Shown: positions 7,794-17,226 of the stretch, one piece after another
How the letters are laid out: every line of letters starts with the position of its first letter
Numbering within the stretch: the first letter of the stretch is position 1
NCBI RefSeq assembly: GCF_011761635.1
Contig: NZ_JAASRN010000001.1
Coordinates: 703,846 to 767,845, forward strand
Direction: 5' to 3'
Origin: Thermonema lapsum
GTDB taxonomy: Bacteria > Bacteroidota > Bacteroidia > Cytophagales > Thermonemataceae
DNA length: 64,000 nt
Notes under the pieces: model-generated
The model's database searches: none
What the model saw: the letters and a program-made list of their open reading frames with translations, nothing else
What the model was told of the DNA's origin: nothing
Program-made: the position numbers and the translations under genes

Positions 7794-8765
7794 ATGGCAA
7801 ACAAAATATATCTCGATTTTGAAAAACCCATCGCCGAGCTAGAGGCGAAGCTTGAAGAAATGATTCAAATGGCAAAAGAAAAGAATACACACAACTTCGA
7901 CGAAGCCATCAACAGCTTGAAAGAAAGCATTCAAAGGCTGAAAAAAGAAACCTACAGCAACCTAACCCCATGGCAGCGCGTGCAGCTATCACGCCACCCC
8001 GAGCGCCCCTATACGATGGACTATATACGCGCACTGTGCGAAGAATTCATAGAATTGCATGGCGACCGCCAAGTACGCGACGATAAAGCCATTGTGGGTG
8101 GATTCGGGCGCATCGGCAAACAAACCATCATGTTCATAGGGCATCAAAAAGGGCGCAATACCAAAGAACGCCAATACCGCAATTTCGGCATGGCGAATCC
8201 CGAGGGCTACCGCAAGGCGCTCCGACTGATGCGCCTTGCTGAGAAGTTCGGCAAGCCCATTGTTACATTGATTGATACGCCCGGTGCTTTTCCGGGCATG
8301 GAAGCCGAAGAGCGCGGGCAAGGCGAAGCCATCGCACGTAACTTGCGCGAGATGTTCCGCATCAAAGTGCCTATCATTTGCATCGTCATTGGTGAAGGGG
8401 CTTCCGGTGGCGCCTTAGGCATCGCTATTGGCGACCGCGTGTATATGCTCGAAAACACTTGGTACTCGGTGATTTCGCCAGAATCCTGCTCGTCTATTCT
8501 CTGGCGCAGCTGGGATTACAAAGAACAAGCCGCCGAGGCACTTAAGCTTACAGCTCAAGATATGCTCAAAAGCAAGCTGATTGACGACATCATTCCCGAG
8601 CCGCTGGGCGGCGCTCACCAAGACCCCGAAACCACCTTCCAAACAGTAAAACAAGTCATTTTGCGCGACATAGAAATCCTGCAAAAAGAAGACATTACTC
8701 AATTGCTCGCTGCCCGCATCGATAAATTCTCGCGCATGGGCGTATTTATTGAAAATCCAGCCTAA
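7794..8765 (+). CDS. accA: Acetyl-CoA carboxylase carboxyltransferase subunit alpha
   Basis: 323 residues, full length. With AccD it transfers carboxyl from carboxybiotin to acetyl-CoA to make malonyl-CoA, the first step in fatty acid synthesis. The N-terminal coiled-coil ([17 protein letters not shown]) is typical of AccA, followed by the crotonase-like core with [20 protein letters not shown] and [11 protein letters not shown], whose glycines form the oxyanion holes. It starts 2 bases after the HIT gene and is followed within 14 bases by the metallo-hydrolase. accD is not in the window. Confidence 0.97.
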   Translation: MANKIYLDFEKPIAELEAKLEEMIQMAKEKNTHNFDEAINSLKESIQRLKKETYSNLTPWQRVQLSRHPERPYTMDYIRALCEEFIELHGDRQVRDDKAIVGGFGRIGKQTIMFIGHQKGRNTKERQYRNFGMANPEGYRKALRLMRLAEKFGKPIVTLIDTPGAFPGMEAEERGQGEAIARNLREMFRIKVPIICIVIGEGASGGALGIAIGDRVYMLENTWYSVISPESCSSILWRSWDYKEQAAEALKLTAQDMLKSKLIDDIIPEPLGGAHQDPETTFQTVKQVILRDIEILQKEDITQLLAARIDKFSRMGVFIENPA

Positions 8766-8779
8766 ACCCTTTCTTACCC

Positions 8780-9619
8780 ATGCAGTTACACGTCATAGAG
8801 ACCGGATTTTTTAAATTAGACGGCGGGGCGATGTTCGGCATCGTCCCTAAGTCTATCTGGCAACGCTATGTGCCTGCCGACGAGAACAACATGTGCACTT
8901 GGGCAATGCGTTGTTTGCTCATAGAAGACGGCAACCGCTTGATACTCATAGACACTGGCATTGGCGACAAGCAGTCCGAAAGCTTCTTCAAACACTACTA
9001 CCTACACGGCGACGACACCTTGCTTGGCTCTATACAAAAAGCAGGCTTTTCGCCCAACGAAGTAACCGATGTCATTCTCACCCACCTACACTTCGACCAC
9101 GTGGGCGGTGCCGTGCGCAAACAAGGCGAAAAATACCTCCTCACTTTCCCCAACGCGCGCTATTGGTCTAATTCACAGCATTGGGAATGGGCTACACACC
9201 CCAATGCACGGGAAGTACACTCTTTCTTAAAAGAGAACTTCCTGCCTATTCACGAAAGCGGGCACCTTCATTTCATAGAGGAAGGGCAACCTTCGCCTTT
9301 CGAGCACATCGACTTCTTCTTTGCCGACGGACACACCGAAAAACAATTGATTCCTATCATCCGTTACGGCAATCAACGGATAGTATATGCTGCCGACCTC
9401 ATTCCGTCGCACGCTCATGTGCCAGTGCATTATGTCATGGGCTACGATGTGCGCCCTCTGCTTACCTTTCAGGAAAAAGCCCGTATGCTGGAAGAAGCCG
9501 TACAGCACGATTACGTCTTTTTCTTCGAACATGATGCCCGCTATCAGTGTGCGCGCGTGCATCGCACCGACAAGGGCATCCGCCTGAAAGACACTTTCCC
9601 ATTGGAATCTATTCTATAG
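8780..9619 (+). CDS. Metallo-beta-lactamase-fold hydrolase
   Basis: 279 residues, cytoplasmic. The zinc motif THLHFDHVGG places H102, H104, D106 and H107 as ligands, with DTGIGDK before it and YAADLIPSHAHVP and FFEHD later giving the remaining Asp and His ligands. The layout resembles lactonase or AHL-lactonase-like members, but many housekeeping hydrolases share it and no substrate can be assigned. It follows accA by 14 bases and probably shares its transcript. Confidence 0.85.
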   Translation: MQLHVIETGFFKLDGGAMFGIVPKSIWQRYVPADENNMCTWAMRCLLIEDGNRLILIDTGIGDKQSESFFKHYYLHGDDTLLGSIQKAGFSPNEVTDVILTHLHFDHVGGAVRKQGEKYLLTFPNARYWSNSQHWEWATHPNAREVHSFLKENFLPIHESGHLHFIEEGQPSPFEHIDFFFADGHTEKQLIPIIRYGNQRIVYAADLIPSHAHVPVHYVMGYDVRPLLTFQEKARMLEEAVQHDYVFFFEHDARYQCARVHRTDKGIRLKDTFPLESIL

Positions 9620-9677
9620 AAACGCAATCTTTTTCGGCGCTTTGTTGTTATCCTAACAAACAATTATTCATTACGTC

Positions 9678-9911
9678 ATGACAACTTTTCTTTTTACCAT
9701 AAGCATTTTTGCTCTCTTTTTTGTCTTTTTAGGTCTGCGTTTGCTCTTCGGAAAAGATGAAAGCGTACGCGGCACTTGTGCCTCGCAAAGCCCCTTTCTG
9801 CGTGAAGAAGGTGCTGTGTGCGGTTTCTGCGGGAAGCCAGTAAACGACTGCCCTAACGACAAAAAAGCTGACAGCAAAGCAGAACCTGCCCCCTTGCCCA
9901 AAATAAGCTAA
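9678..9911 (+). CDS. Small membrane-anchored Cys protein, NqrM-like
   Basis: 77 residues: one N-terminal membrane helix (3-24), a basic stretch (GKDESVRG), then four Cys spaced C-x13-C-x2-C-x6-C, and a polar Lys/Pro tail. The single helix followed by clustered Cys recalls NqrM (DUF539), an assembly factor for the iron site of Na+-NQR, but the Cys spacing differs from what I remember and no nqr genes are here. It could instead bind iron or zinc at the membrane face. Its stop overlaps the convergent aroC stop by 4 bases. Confidence 0.6.
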   Translation: MTTFLFTISIFALFFVFLGLRLLFGKDESVRGTCASQSPFLREEGAVCGFCGKPVNDCPNDKKADSKAEPAPLPKIS

Positions 9912-10987
9912 TCGAGAGCATAGGCTCTATGACGCAGCAAGAAGTCTAAAATGACAATTGCCGCCATAGACTCTACAATGGGCACGGCTCGTGGCACCAC
10001 GCAAGGGTCGTGCCTTCCTTTTCCTTCTATGGTTATTTTTTCGCCTTGCTCATTTATACTCTCTTGGGAGCGCATAAGGGTAGCTACTGGCTTGAAAGCC
10101 ACCCGGAAGTAAATGGTTTCGCCATTGCTGATGCCACCTTGTATGCCACCGGAATAGTTGGTGCGTGTACGTATACGCCCCGTTTCATCTGTATAAAACA
10201 GGTCGTTGTGCTGCGAGCCACGCATTTTTGCCCCTTCGAAGCCGCTACCGTACTCAAAGCCTTTGACTGCATTGATACTCATCATGGCTTTGGCAAGCTC
10301 GGCATGTAACTTGTCAAACACAGGCTCTCCCAACCCGGGTGGCACTCCTTCAATTACTCCGCTTACCACACCGCCAATGGTATCCCCCTCTTTGCGTACC
10401 TGTCGGATAAGTGCAATCATGGCTTCGGCAGTTGGGGCATCAGGGCAACGCACTTCGTTGCTTTCTACGGCTTCGGGATTTAACTCATGCCATGCTTTCT
10501 GCAGGGCTATCTCGCCTACCTGCGAAACATATGCCCATATTCTGATACCTTCACGACGCAGCACCTGCTTCGCAATGGCACCGGCAACCACACGGGCAGC
10601 TGTTTCGCGTGCCGAGCTGCGCCCCCCGCCTCTATAGTCACGAATACCGTATTTTACAGCATAAGTATAATCGGCATGCGAAGGACGGAAAGCGTGTGCC
10701 AAGTGCCCATAATCTTTGCTTTTGGCATCGTGATTACGAATAAAGAAAGCGATGGGGGTGCCAGTGGTTTTTCCTTCGAAGATGCCAGAAAGAAACTCTA
10801 CGCAGTCACTTTCCTTGCGCTGTGTTACTATTTTGGACTGCCCGGGACGCCGCCGGTTTAGCTCCCTTTGAATCTCCTCTTGGTCCAGTTCAATATTGGG
10901 CGGACAGCCGTCTATCACGCCGCCAATGCCCGGTCCATGCGATTCGCCGAAGGTGGTCAAACGGAACAAAGTGCCATATGTATTCAT
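9908..10987 (-). CDS. aroC: Chorismate synthase
   Basis: 359 residues, full length. It converts EPSP to chorismate, the last shared step of the shikimate pathway, using reduced FMN. Family signatures visible are [17 protein letters not shown] near the N terminus, [30 protein letters not shown], and [15 protein letters not shown] at the C terminus. A -7 box TAtcTTTG lies at 11009-11002 on this strand, consistent with a short leader. It converges with the small Cys protein gene. Confidence 0.97.
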   Translation of the reverse strand: MNTYGTLFRLTTFGESHGPGIGGVIDGCPPNIELDQEEIQRELNRRRPGQSKIVTQRKESDCVEFLSGIFEGKTTGTPIAFFIRNHDAKSKDYGHLAHAFRPSHADYTYAVKYGIRDYRGGGRSSARETAARVVAGAIAKQVLRREGIRIWAYVSQVGEIALQKAWHELNPEAVESNEVRCPDAPTAEAMIALIRQVRKEGDTIGGVVSGVIEGVPPGLGEPVFDKLHAELAKAMMSINAVKGFEYGSGFEGAKMRGSQHNDLFYTDETGRIRTRTNYSGGIQGGISNGETIYFRVAFKPVATLMRSQESINEQGEKITIEGKGRHDPCVVPRAVPIVESMAAIVILDFLLRHRAYALD

Positions 10988-11053
10988 AGCCAGTTTTTTT
11001 ACAAAGATAAGTTGCTTTGAGCACTTGGGCTTGTTTCAAGCATTCCCTAAAGC

Positions 11054-11082
11054 AAAAAACGCCCTGCCAGCCGACAGGACGT
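11054..11082 (-). terminator. Terminator of the M43 peptidase gene
   Basis: On the minus strand ACGTCCTGTC pairs with GGCAGGGCGT (10 bp, two G-U) and is followed by six Ts, 36 bases after the peptidase stop. Confidence 0.85.
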
Positions 11083-11117
11083 TTTTGCTTCACTTGTCTT
11101 GTCCTATTATAACGCTA

Positions 11118-12815
11118 TCAGTTTTGCACTGACAAACGCTTGATTGTTTGATTTCCTTGCTCATCAATTACCTGCACCAAATAAATGCCTGCTCTTATTT
11201 TCGATAAATCGAAAGTAGTTTCGGTAGTATTCACCACGCGCTCTTCAATCAATTTGCCTTGCATGTCCACAAGACGCACGGTATAAGCTTCGCCGTGGGT
11301 ACCGCCAGTAAATGAGAGGATTGTAAAATGTGTGGCAGGATTCGGATAAATACTTACTTCCATGCCGGCTGTAGTAGGCGCTGCTACAGCTTCGCGTGCC
11401 GCCACTATATTCACCGTATAGTCTTCCACTTCGCCATAAGCAAAGGTCTCACAAGGCGACGGATAGGCATTGTACTTCATAGACACGCGCATGCGGGTAG
11501 GACCGCTCAGTGCAGAAGAAGGGACCGTAAAGCTGCCCGATATGCTCGTAGAAGTAGTACGGGCGCGGGAATATACCAATTCGCCTGCGTCGTCAAAGTC
11601 GCCATCTCGGTTGAAGTCAATCCACACGCGATAAGCTTCGGAGTACTTAGTACCAGACCATGCCGGTGTGATATAGATAGTGTAGCTCGCGCCTTTAGTT
11701 AAATTGGTAGAGAGTGAGGTAAAGTTACCATAGCCACCATTGTTGCCAGAATTGTTGTCGATAGAACCTAAACGCACACGCTGAATCCACTCGGCAGAAG
11801 AGTTGTTGCCTCTGGAAGCGCAGTAGGAAGGAGTGGTGGGCGACGTAGAACCACCGCCATTTACAAAGCTTTCGCGCGCACCGCCGGCAGCAAACAAAGC
11901 ACGCATACGGGCTTTTTGTCCGGCAGAGAACATATTCATGCAAGCGTCATCGACATAGTCCATGTAGTTCATGAACTGGTCGCTGGTCCATCCACCATTG
12001 TTTTGACATGACTTCGAAGGATAGGTAGGACAACCGTAGTTGGGAGCACCGGCTACGGGAGTATCCGATACGAAGTCATCCACGCTACAGTTGCCATCGC
12101 CCCAGATGTGGCGCAGATTCAGCCAGTGTCCTACTTCATGAGTGGCGGTACGTCCTTTGTTGAAAGGTGCTTGCACGTAGCCAGTACGTCCGAAATACTG
12201 CGGGCTGATGACTACGCCATCGGTAGCCGCCGGACCGCCCGGGAACTGTGCATATCCTAAAATACCACCCCCTATGTTGCAAACCCAGATGTTGAGGTAT
12301 TTGTTGGTAGGCCATGCATCCACTCCACCTTTAGACGAGAACTTCATGTCGTCCTTGGTGCCCCACTGGGTACGGCTCGAATATTTACGGGTAATACCGT
12401 TGGTAGGGTTACCGTTGGGGTCGGTCGATGCCAGCACAAATTGAATTTCAACATCGGCGGCATAGGGAGCAAACTCAGCCGGCGTGTTTACTCTGTCGGC
12501 ATTCAAGCGGCGGAAGTCTTCGTTCAACACGTCGATTTGCGACTGAATTTGTGCGTCGCTGATGTTTTCGTTGGAGTTGCTGTAAATAACATGTACCACT
12601 ACGGGAATGGTTATGACAGTAGTGGCGGCTGTTGCCTGATTGAAGGAAGCTACATAACGTTGCGTTTGGCGCTCAATTTCAGCCATGCGTTCCGCCATTT
12701 CGGGATGCTCTTTGAGCAGGCGTTCATGGACTTGGTCGGTATAGCAGACACGCTGCTGTGCCCAACCCCAAGTGCTTAGAAGCATAAGTAAAGAAAGAGT
12801 AAAGAACTTTTTCAT
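11118..12815 (-). CDS. Secreted M43 (pappalysin-like) metallopeptidase with T9SS sorting domain
   Basis: 565 residues. Signal peptide 1-19 (ends WGWAQ). The M43 domain has zinc motif HEVGHWLNLRH (H226, E227, H230, H236) and a Met-turn in FMNYMDY. A GEVEDYTVNI segment near 460 marks a GEVED domain common in adhesive exported proteins. The final about 85 residues (SIYPNPATHF to IKRLSVQN) are a type-A T9SS C-terminal sorting domain, so the protein is exported to the cell surface or medium. A promoter with TAtaTTTG at 12871-12864 and a TTG 16 bp upstream precedes it; it is a single-gene unit with its own terminator. Confidence 0.95.
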   Translation of the reverse strand: MKKFFTLSLLMLLSTWGWAQQRVCYTDQVHERLLKEHPEMAERMAEIERQTQRYVASFNQATAATTVITIPVVVHVIYSNSNENISDAQIQSQIDVLNEDFRRLNADRVNTPAEFAPYAADVEIQFVLASTDPNGNPTNGITRKYSSRTQWGTKDDMKFSSKGGVDAWPTNKYLNIWVCNIGGGILGYAQFPGGPAATDGVVISPQYFGRTGYVQAPFNKGRTATHEVGHWLNLRHIWGDGNCSVDDFVSDTPVAGAPNYGCPTYPSKSCQNNGGWTSDQFMNYMDYVDDACMNMFSAGQKARMRALFAAGGARESFVNGGGSTSPTTPSYCASRGNNSSAEWIQRVRLGSIDNNSGNNGGYGNFTSLSTNLTKGASYTIYITPAWSGTKYSEAYRVWIDFNRDGDFDDAGELVYSRARTTSTSISGSFTVPSSALSGPTRMRVSMKYNAYPSPCETFAYGEVEDYTVNIVAAREAVAAPTTAGMEVSIYPNPATHFTILSFTGGTHGEAYTVRLVDMQGKLIEERVVNTTETTFDLSKIRAGIYLVQVIDEQGNQTIKRLSVQN

Positions 12816-12925
12816 AAGACCTCGATTTTAATAAGACATGTAATATTTTGTTAAAAGCAGCTTCAAATATATGGTACAGCAAGCAAACAACCAAATATTT
12901 CATCAACTTTTCATTGAAAGCAAAG

Positions 12926-12953
12926 AAAAAACGGGCTTCCAAGCCCGTTTTTT
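12926..12953. terminator. Bidirectional terminator after degP
   Basis: AAAACGGGCTT and AAGCCCGTTTT form an 11-bp stem with a CC centre; A and T runs flank both sides. It lies 31 bases downstream of the DegP stop on the minus strand. Confidence 0.85.
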
Positions 12954-12983
12954 ACAATTTAAGTTTGTATCTACAAGATGATA

Positions 12984-14477
12984 TTACAGACCAAAGGCGT
13001 AATAGAACTTAGCCCGAGGCATGTCTTCATAGAAGCCTTCAAGCATTACCCCTCCTTCTTTCTTGGCTAACTTTTCGTTGAGTTCTTTTACAGAATGTAC
13101 TTCTTCTTTGTCGAGATGTGTAATGACAAAACCTTCCTTCACGCCGGCAGTGCGCAACTTGCCAGCATATAGTTTTTTCACTTTCACGCCACCTTTTACT
13201 TTGAACTTATTCGCCTCCTCCTTGCTGAGGTCCACCAATTCGGCACCCAAACGAGCAATTACTTCGGGATTCCCCTCTACTTTGGCAATACGAGCCTCCC
13301 CTTCTCTGTTTTTCAAGACAACAGGAATTTCTTTTTCTTTATCGCCACGCAAAACTTTGATATTTACCTTGTCGCCCGGTCGGTGGCGCGCTATCATCTC
13401 TTGCAGTTCAGCACTGTTGTTCACACTTTTACCATCTACTGCCACAATCACATCTCCTTTTTTGATGCCTGCCGCTTGCGCAGCGCTCTTCTCTACGAGG
13501 CTATCTACATACACCCCGGTGGTGGTCTTCAGTCCTTTCTCTTCTGCCAAGTTGCCATCCACATCACGGATAAGCACCCCCAGATAGCCCCGCTGCACTG
13601 AACCATACTTCAAGATGTCTTCTACTACCTTCTCTACAATATTGGAAGGTACGGCAAAACCATAGCCTGCATAGGCTCCTGTGGGGCTGGCAATCGCCGT
13701 ATTGATGCCTATCAGTTCGCCATTGAGGTTCACCAGTGCGCCCCCACTGTTGCCGGGGTTAATGGCAGCATCGGTTTGAATAAAAGACTCAACGGCATAT
13801 TGGTCACGCAAGATGCGTATGTTGCGCGCTTTGGCACTTACAATGCCAGCTGTTACCGTAGAGTTTAGATTAAAAGGATTGCCTACTGCCAGCACCCACT
13901 CGCCTACTTTCACCACATCGGAGTTACCAAAAGGAATTGTTTTCAACCCTTTGGCGTCAATTTTCAATACTGCCAAGTCAGTCGAGGGGTCAGTGCCCAC
14001 TACACTTGCCTTGAAGGTGCGGTTATCATGCAAGGTTACCTCTATTTCCTGCGCATCTCGAATAACATGATAGTTGGTTACGATGTAACCATTTTCGGAG
14101 ATAATCACCCCCGAGCCAGAGCCCATCTGCAACTGAGGCTTACCATCGTCGAAGCGTTCTATACGAAATTCGGGACCAAAAAACTCCCGAAACAGGTCAT
14201 TGTCAAAAAAAGGTTGCAAAGAACGGTTGGTTACCAACATCGAAGACTTGATATGCACAACGGCATCCATCACTTTTTCGGCAGTGGTTGTAAAATCAAT
14301 AGGTACGAACTCTCCATTTTCATTCTGAGTGAATAATACTCCTTTGACCGGCATGCTGTTGGCAGACTCTACTTTTACGACCTTCGGCGGCAACCAGTAA
14401 TAAGCTGCCAATACAGTCAGGGCGCTTGCCAGCAAAGCTGCAATACCACTTACCATCCATGTTTTTTGCACTTTCAT
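12984..14477 (-). CDS. degP: DegP/HtrA-type periplasmic serine protease
   Basis: About 497 residues. An N-terminal membrane anchor or signal peptide ([22 protein letters not shown]) directs it to the periplasm. The trypsin-like domain has His in VTNYHVI, Asp in STDLAVL and Ser in NPGNSGGAL, the complete catalytic triad. Two PDZ domains follow ([13 protein letters not shown] onwards and the C-terminal ARIAKV region); the second is diverged. It degrades or refolds misfolded envelope proteins. A real Shine-Dalgarno AGGAGG (14490-14485) precedes ATG codons at 14480 and 14477; spacing of 7 bases favours 14477. Confidence 0.95.
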   Translation of the reverse strand: MKVQKTWMVSGIAALLASALTVLAAYYWLPPKVVKVESANSMPVKGVLFTQNENGEFVPIDFTTTAEKVMDAVVHIKSSMLVTNRSLQPFFDNDLFREFFGPEFRIERFDDGKPQLQMGSGSGVIISENGYIVTNYHVIRDAQEIEVTLHDNRTFKASVVGTDPSTDLAVLKIDAKGLKTIPFGNSDVVKVGEWVLAVGNPFNLNSTVTAGIVSAKARNIRILRDQYAVESFIQTDAAINPGNSGGALVNLNGELIGINTAIASPTGAYAGYGFAVPSNIVEKVVEDILKYGSVQRGYLGVLIRDVDGNLAEEKGLKTTTGVYVDSLVEKSAAQAAGIKKGDVIVAVDGKSVNNSAELQEMIARHRPGDKVNIKVLRGDKEKEIPVVLKNREGEARIAKVEGNPEVIARLGAELVDLSKEEANKFKVKGGVKVKKLYAGKLRTAGVKEGFVITHLDKEEVHSVKELNEKLAKKEGGVMLEGFYEDMPRAKFYYAFGL

Positions 14478-14754
14478 CATAGTTCCTCCTTTCAGTTTTT
14501 TTAAGTTTCCAATGGATGTTTTACTGCCTAAAAAACGCAGCATTTTTTCCTTTTAGTATGCAACAAAAGGTGCGCCTCAAAGCCATTAGTGGACATTTTG
14601 ACAGAAAAAAAGACAATATGACTATCCCGATTTTTCAGTGGAAGGTAAATGCTACAGGACATTAGCCTTTTTGTCGTAGCCGTAAAAGAAAGGGCTTACA
14701 GTGTAGATTTTCCAAAGAAAAGATTGAACTTTGCGCACAAATCAAAGCATAGGT

Positions 14755-16509
14755 ATGGAAAAAGTTGTCTTAAACGGTCATAGACTCGATATAGAAGCCG
14801 TATATAAGGTGGCTCACGGCAAAGCCCGGGTGGAATTATGTCCTACTGCCATGGAAGCAGTCAAGCAAAGCAGCGATTTTGTACAGGCGCAAGTGAAGAA
14901 AAAACGGGTAATTTATGGCGTAACCACGGGCTTTGGTGCCAATGCTGCCAAAGTCATCAACGATTATGAACAAGCACAAGCCTTGCAGCGCAACTTATTA
15001 TTGTCGCATGCTACGGGCATGGGAGCACCTTTCGATGCGCCTACAAGCCGCGCCATCATGCTCATCCGTCTCAATACGCTCATGGCAGGGCATTCGGGCA
15101 TCCGCCCTGTGGTGCTGGAGCGCTTAGCATTTATGCTGAACGAGGGAGCGTATCCACTCATTCCGTCGCAAGGCTCGGTGGGTGCCAGCGGCGACCTCTG
15201 TCCCTTAGCCCATATGGCGTTGCCCTTAATTGGAGAAGGCGAAGTGGTAGATGCCGGACAACGCATGCCTGCAGCTCAATGGCTTGCAAAACACAGCTTG
15301 GCTCCTTTGGATTTGTGGCACAAAGAAGGGATTGCCTTGCTCAATGGTACTACCGTTATGAATGCCCTTGGGGCTTTAGCTGTAAAAGAAGCAGAACAAT
15401 TGTTCCATTTGGCATGTTTAAGCGCTGCCATGGCTTTCGAGGCACTGTGTGCTCGCAGCGAAGCCTTCGATGCTCGCATCCACACCTTGCGCCGTCATGC
15501 CGAGCAGCAATATACAGCCGCCTTGATACGCAAAGCCACCGAGGGCAGCCATCTGATGGGGCTACAGCCAAGTGCGCTGTTGAAAGCACTGCCTCCGGAG
15601 GTGTGGCTGTCAATACAACAGCTGCCAGAAGTAGCCAGACGTTTGGAACGATTGGCAGAAGGTGAAGTAGAGCCATTTCCTCGGGAAGTGTATCGTTTAC
15701 TGCCTCTGCGTGAACAACAGCCTTCATGGAAACAGTGGCAAACTATTTTCTCTATCATCGAGAAAAAAATATCGCCGCAAGACGCCTATTCGGTGCGCTG
15801 CACGCCGCAGGTATTGGGTGCCAGTCTGCAAGCCATACGGCATGTGCGTGCTATAGTGGAGCAAGAGCTGAATGCTGTCGTGGACAACCCCCTGCTGTTT
15901 GTTGAAGCAGGGGTAGCCCTTTCAGGAGGCAACTTTCATGGGCAACCGTTGGCGTTGGCGTTCGATTACTTGAAGATAGCCCTCTGTGAGATAGGCAACC
16001 TACTGGAAAGACAAATCAACAAGCTGGTAGATGAACACACCAACGATGGTTTGCCCGCTTTTTTGGTAGAAGACACCTCTGGTTTACATTCTGGGCTTAT
16101 GATTCCACAATATGCTGCTGCTGCCTTGGTTTCTGAAAACAAAGTATTGGCGCATCCTGCTTCGGTCGATTCCATTCCTACTTGTGCCAATCAAGAAGAC
16201 CACGTAAGCATGGGCACCATCGCCGGACGCCAAGCGGCAGAAATCTTGCAGAACGTAAAGAAGATTGTATGTATTCACTTGCTGTGCAGCTCGCAAGCCC
16301 TTGACCTGCGCCGGAAACAACTCGGCGACTTAGTACCTGTGCAGGTAGGCAAAGGAACCGATGCCTTGCATGGTGCCTTGCGCCGTATAGTGCCTTTCAT
16401 CCATGAAGACCGCCTACTGCACCGCGACCTGCAACTCATAGAAGCGGCTTACGAGGAACTTGCCGCCCTTGCCTCCTTGTTTTTTGGTGAAATTCAAAAC
16501 CTTTCATAA
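14755..16509 (+). CDS. hutH: Histidine ammonia-lyase with an inserted segment
   Basis: 584 residues; HutH proteins are usually about 500-520. The enzyme removes ammonia from histidine to give urocanate using an MIO group formed from Ala-Ser-Gly, seen in GSVGASGDLCPLAH. Histidine-specific signs are LQRNLLLSHATG and ANQEDHVSMG; PAL/TAL enzymes differ at both. The extra length, about 65 residues, lies between FDARIHTLRRH and QDAYSVRC and is Leu/Pro/Arg-rich. No hutU, hutI or hutG-type operon accompanies it. The start at 14755 (MEKVVLNG) is preferred over an ATG 24 bases earlier because it fits the family N terminus. Confidence 0.9.
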   Translation: MEKVVLNGHRLDIEAVYKVAHGKARVELCPTAMEAVKQSSDFVQAQVKKKRVIYGVTTGFGANAAKVINDYEQAQALQRNLLLSHATGMGAPFDAPTSRAIMLIRLNTLMAGHSGIRPVVLERLAFMLNEGAYPLIPSQGSVGASGDLCPLAHMALPLIGEGEVVDAGQRMPAAQWLAKHSLAPLDLWHKEGIALLNGTTVMNALGALAVKEAEQLFHLACLSAAMAFEALCARSEAFDARIHTLRRHAEQQYTAALIRKATEGSHLMGLQPSALLKALPPEVWLSIQQLPEVARRLERLAEGEVEPFPREVYRLLPLREQQPSWKQWQTIFSIIEKKISPQDAYSVRCTPQVLGASLQAIRHVRAIVEQELNAVVDNPLLFVEAGVALSGGNFHGQPLALAFDYLKIALCEIGNLLERQINKLVDEHTNDGLPAFLVEDTSGLHSGLMIPQYAAAALVSENKVLAHPASVDSIPTCANQEDHVSMGTIAGRQAAEILQNVKKIVCIHLLCSSQALDLRRKQLGDLVPVQVGKGTDALHGALRRIVPFIHEDRLLHRDLQLIEAAYEELAALASLFFGEIQNLS

Positions 16510-16513
16510 AAGT

Positions 16514-17086
16514 ATGCACACCATTTTACCATATGAGGGGTGGCTCAGCTTCTACGACCCATCGGAAGATGAGCGCTCCCCTTTTTATGGAAAACAATAC
16601 GATTTTTCGCGCTATGAACAAACCATCTACAACTACTACATAGACCCAGCATGGGATTTTTTTGGTTCGGAAACCCTCTATATGAAGCTGCTGTATTGCA
16701 ATTACCACGAGCAGCTTGCCATCATAGAGCTGATGGGGGAATGGAACGACGCACTTCATAACGACATCATGCATCTAAAGCGCAATATCATCGACCATCT
16801 GTTGCGTCAAGGCATTCGTTTCTTCATTCTCATTGGTGAGAATGTGTTGAATTTTCACGGTTCCGACGACGCCTATTATGAGGAATGGTTCGAAGATTTA
16901 GAGGAGGGTTGGGTATGTGCCCTTAACTTCCGCCTCCATGTATATCAGGAGTGGGAAAAGTACGGCATCGACTATTACATTCATTATGGGCAAAGTCTGA
17001 CACTCGCACAGTGGCGTACTTTGGAACCACTGCAGCTGTTCGAAGTAGTAAAAGAAATCCTCAGCCGGCGCATTGCCCTCCAATGA
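16514..17086 (+). CDS. Uncharacterised acidic, aromatic-rich protein
   Basis: 190 residues from the ATG at 16514, 4 bases after the hutH stop, so probably co-transcribed. There is no signal peptide or membrane helix. The sequence is unusually rich in Tyr, Trp, Phe, Asp and Glu (for example YEEWFEDLEEGW) with a hydrophobic core IRFFILIGENVLNF in the middle that looks like a central beta strand. I do not recognise the family. Codon use and context look ordinary, so it is a real gene, but no function can be given. Confidence 0.7.
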   Translation: MHTILPYEGWLSFYDPSEDERSPFYGKQYDFSRYEQTIYNYYIDPAWDFFGSETLYMKLLYCNYHEQLAIIELMGEWNDALHNDIMHLKRNIIDHLLRQGIRFFILIGENVLNFHGSDDAYYEEWFEDLEEGWVCALNFRLHVYQEWEKYGIDYYIHYGQSLTLAQWRTLEPLQLFEVVKEILSRRIALQ

Positions 17087-17226
17087 AACCCTTGTTTCGA
17101 TGCAATATCCCTCAAAGCAAGCCGGATTGCTGCTTATCCACTGCTTGGTAATATTCATTTTTCTTACTTATCTTACTTGGTTGTTGACCTCAGCCAACAC
17201 AACGCATCCATAAGCACAATCAGGCT

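Noticed and set aside
11118-12815. Several long plus-strand open frames across the M43 peptidase and other genes
   Set aside because: They are antisense shadows of genes with clear domains and signal peptides.
14755-16509. Tyrosine or phenylalanine ammonia-lyase as alternative for the HutH
   Set aside because: LQRNLLLSH and QEDHVSMG fit histidine specificity better.
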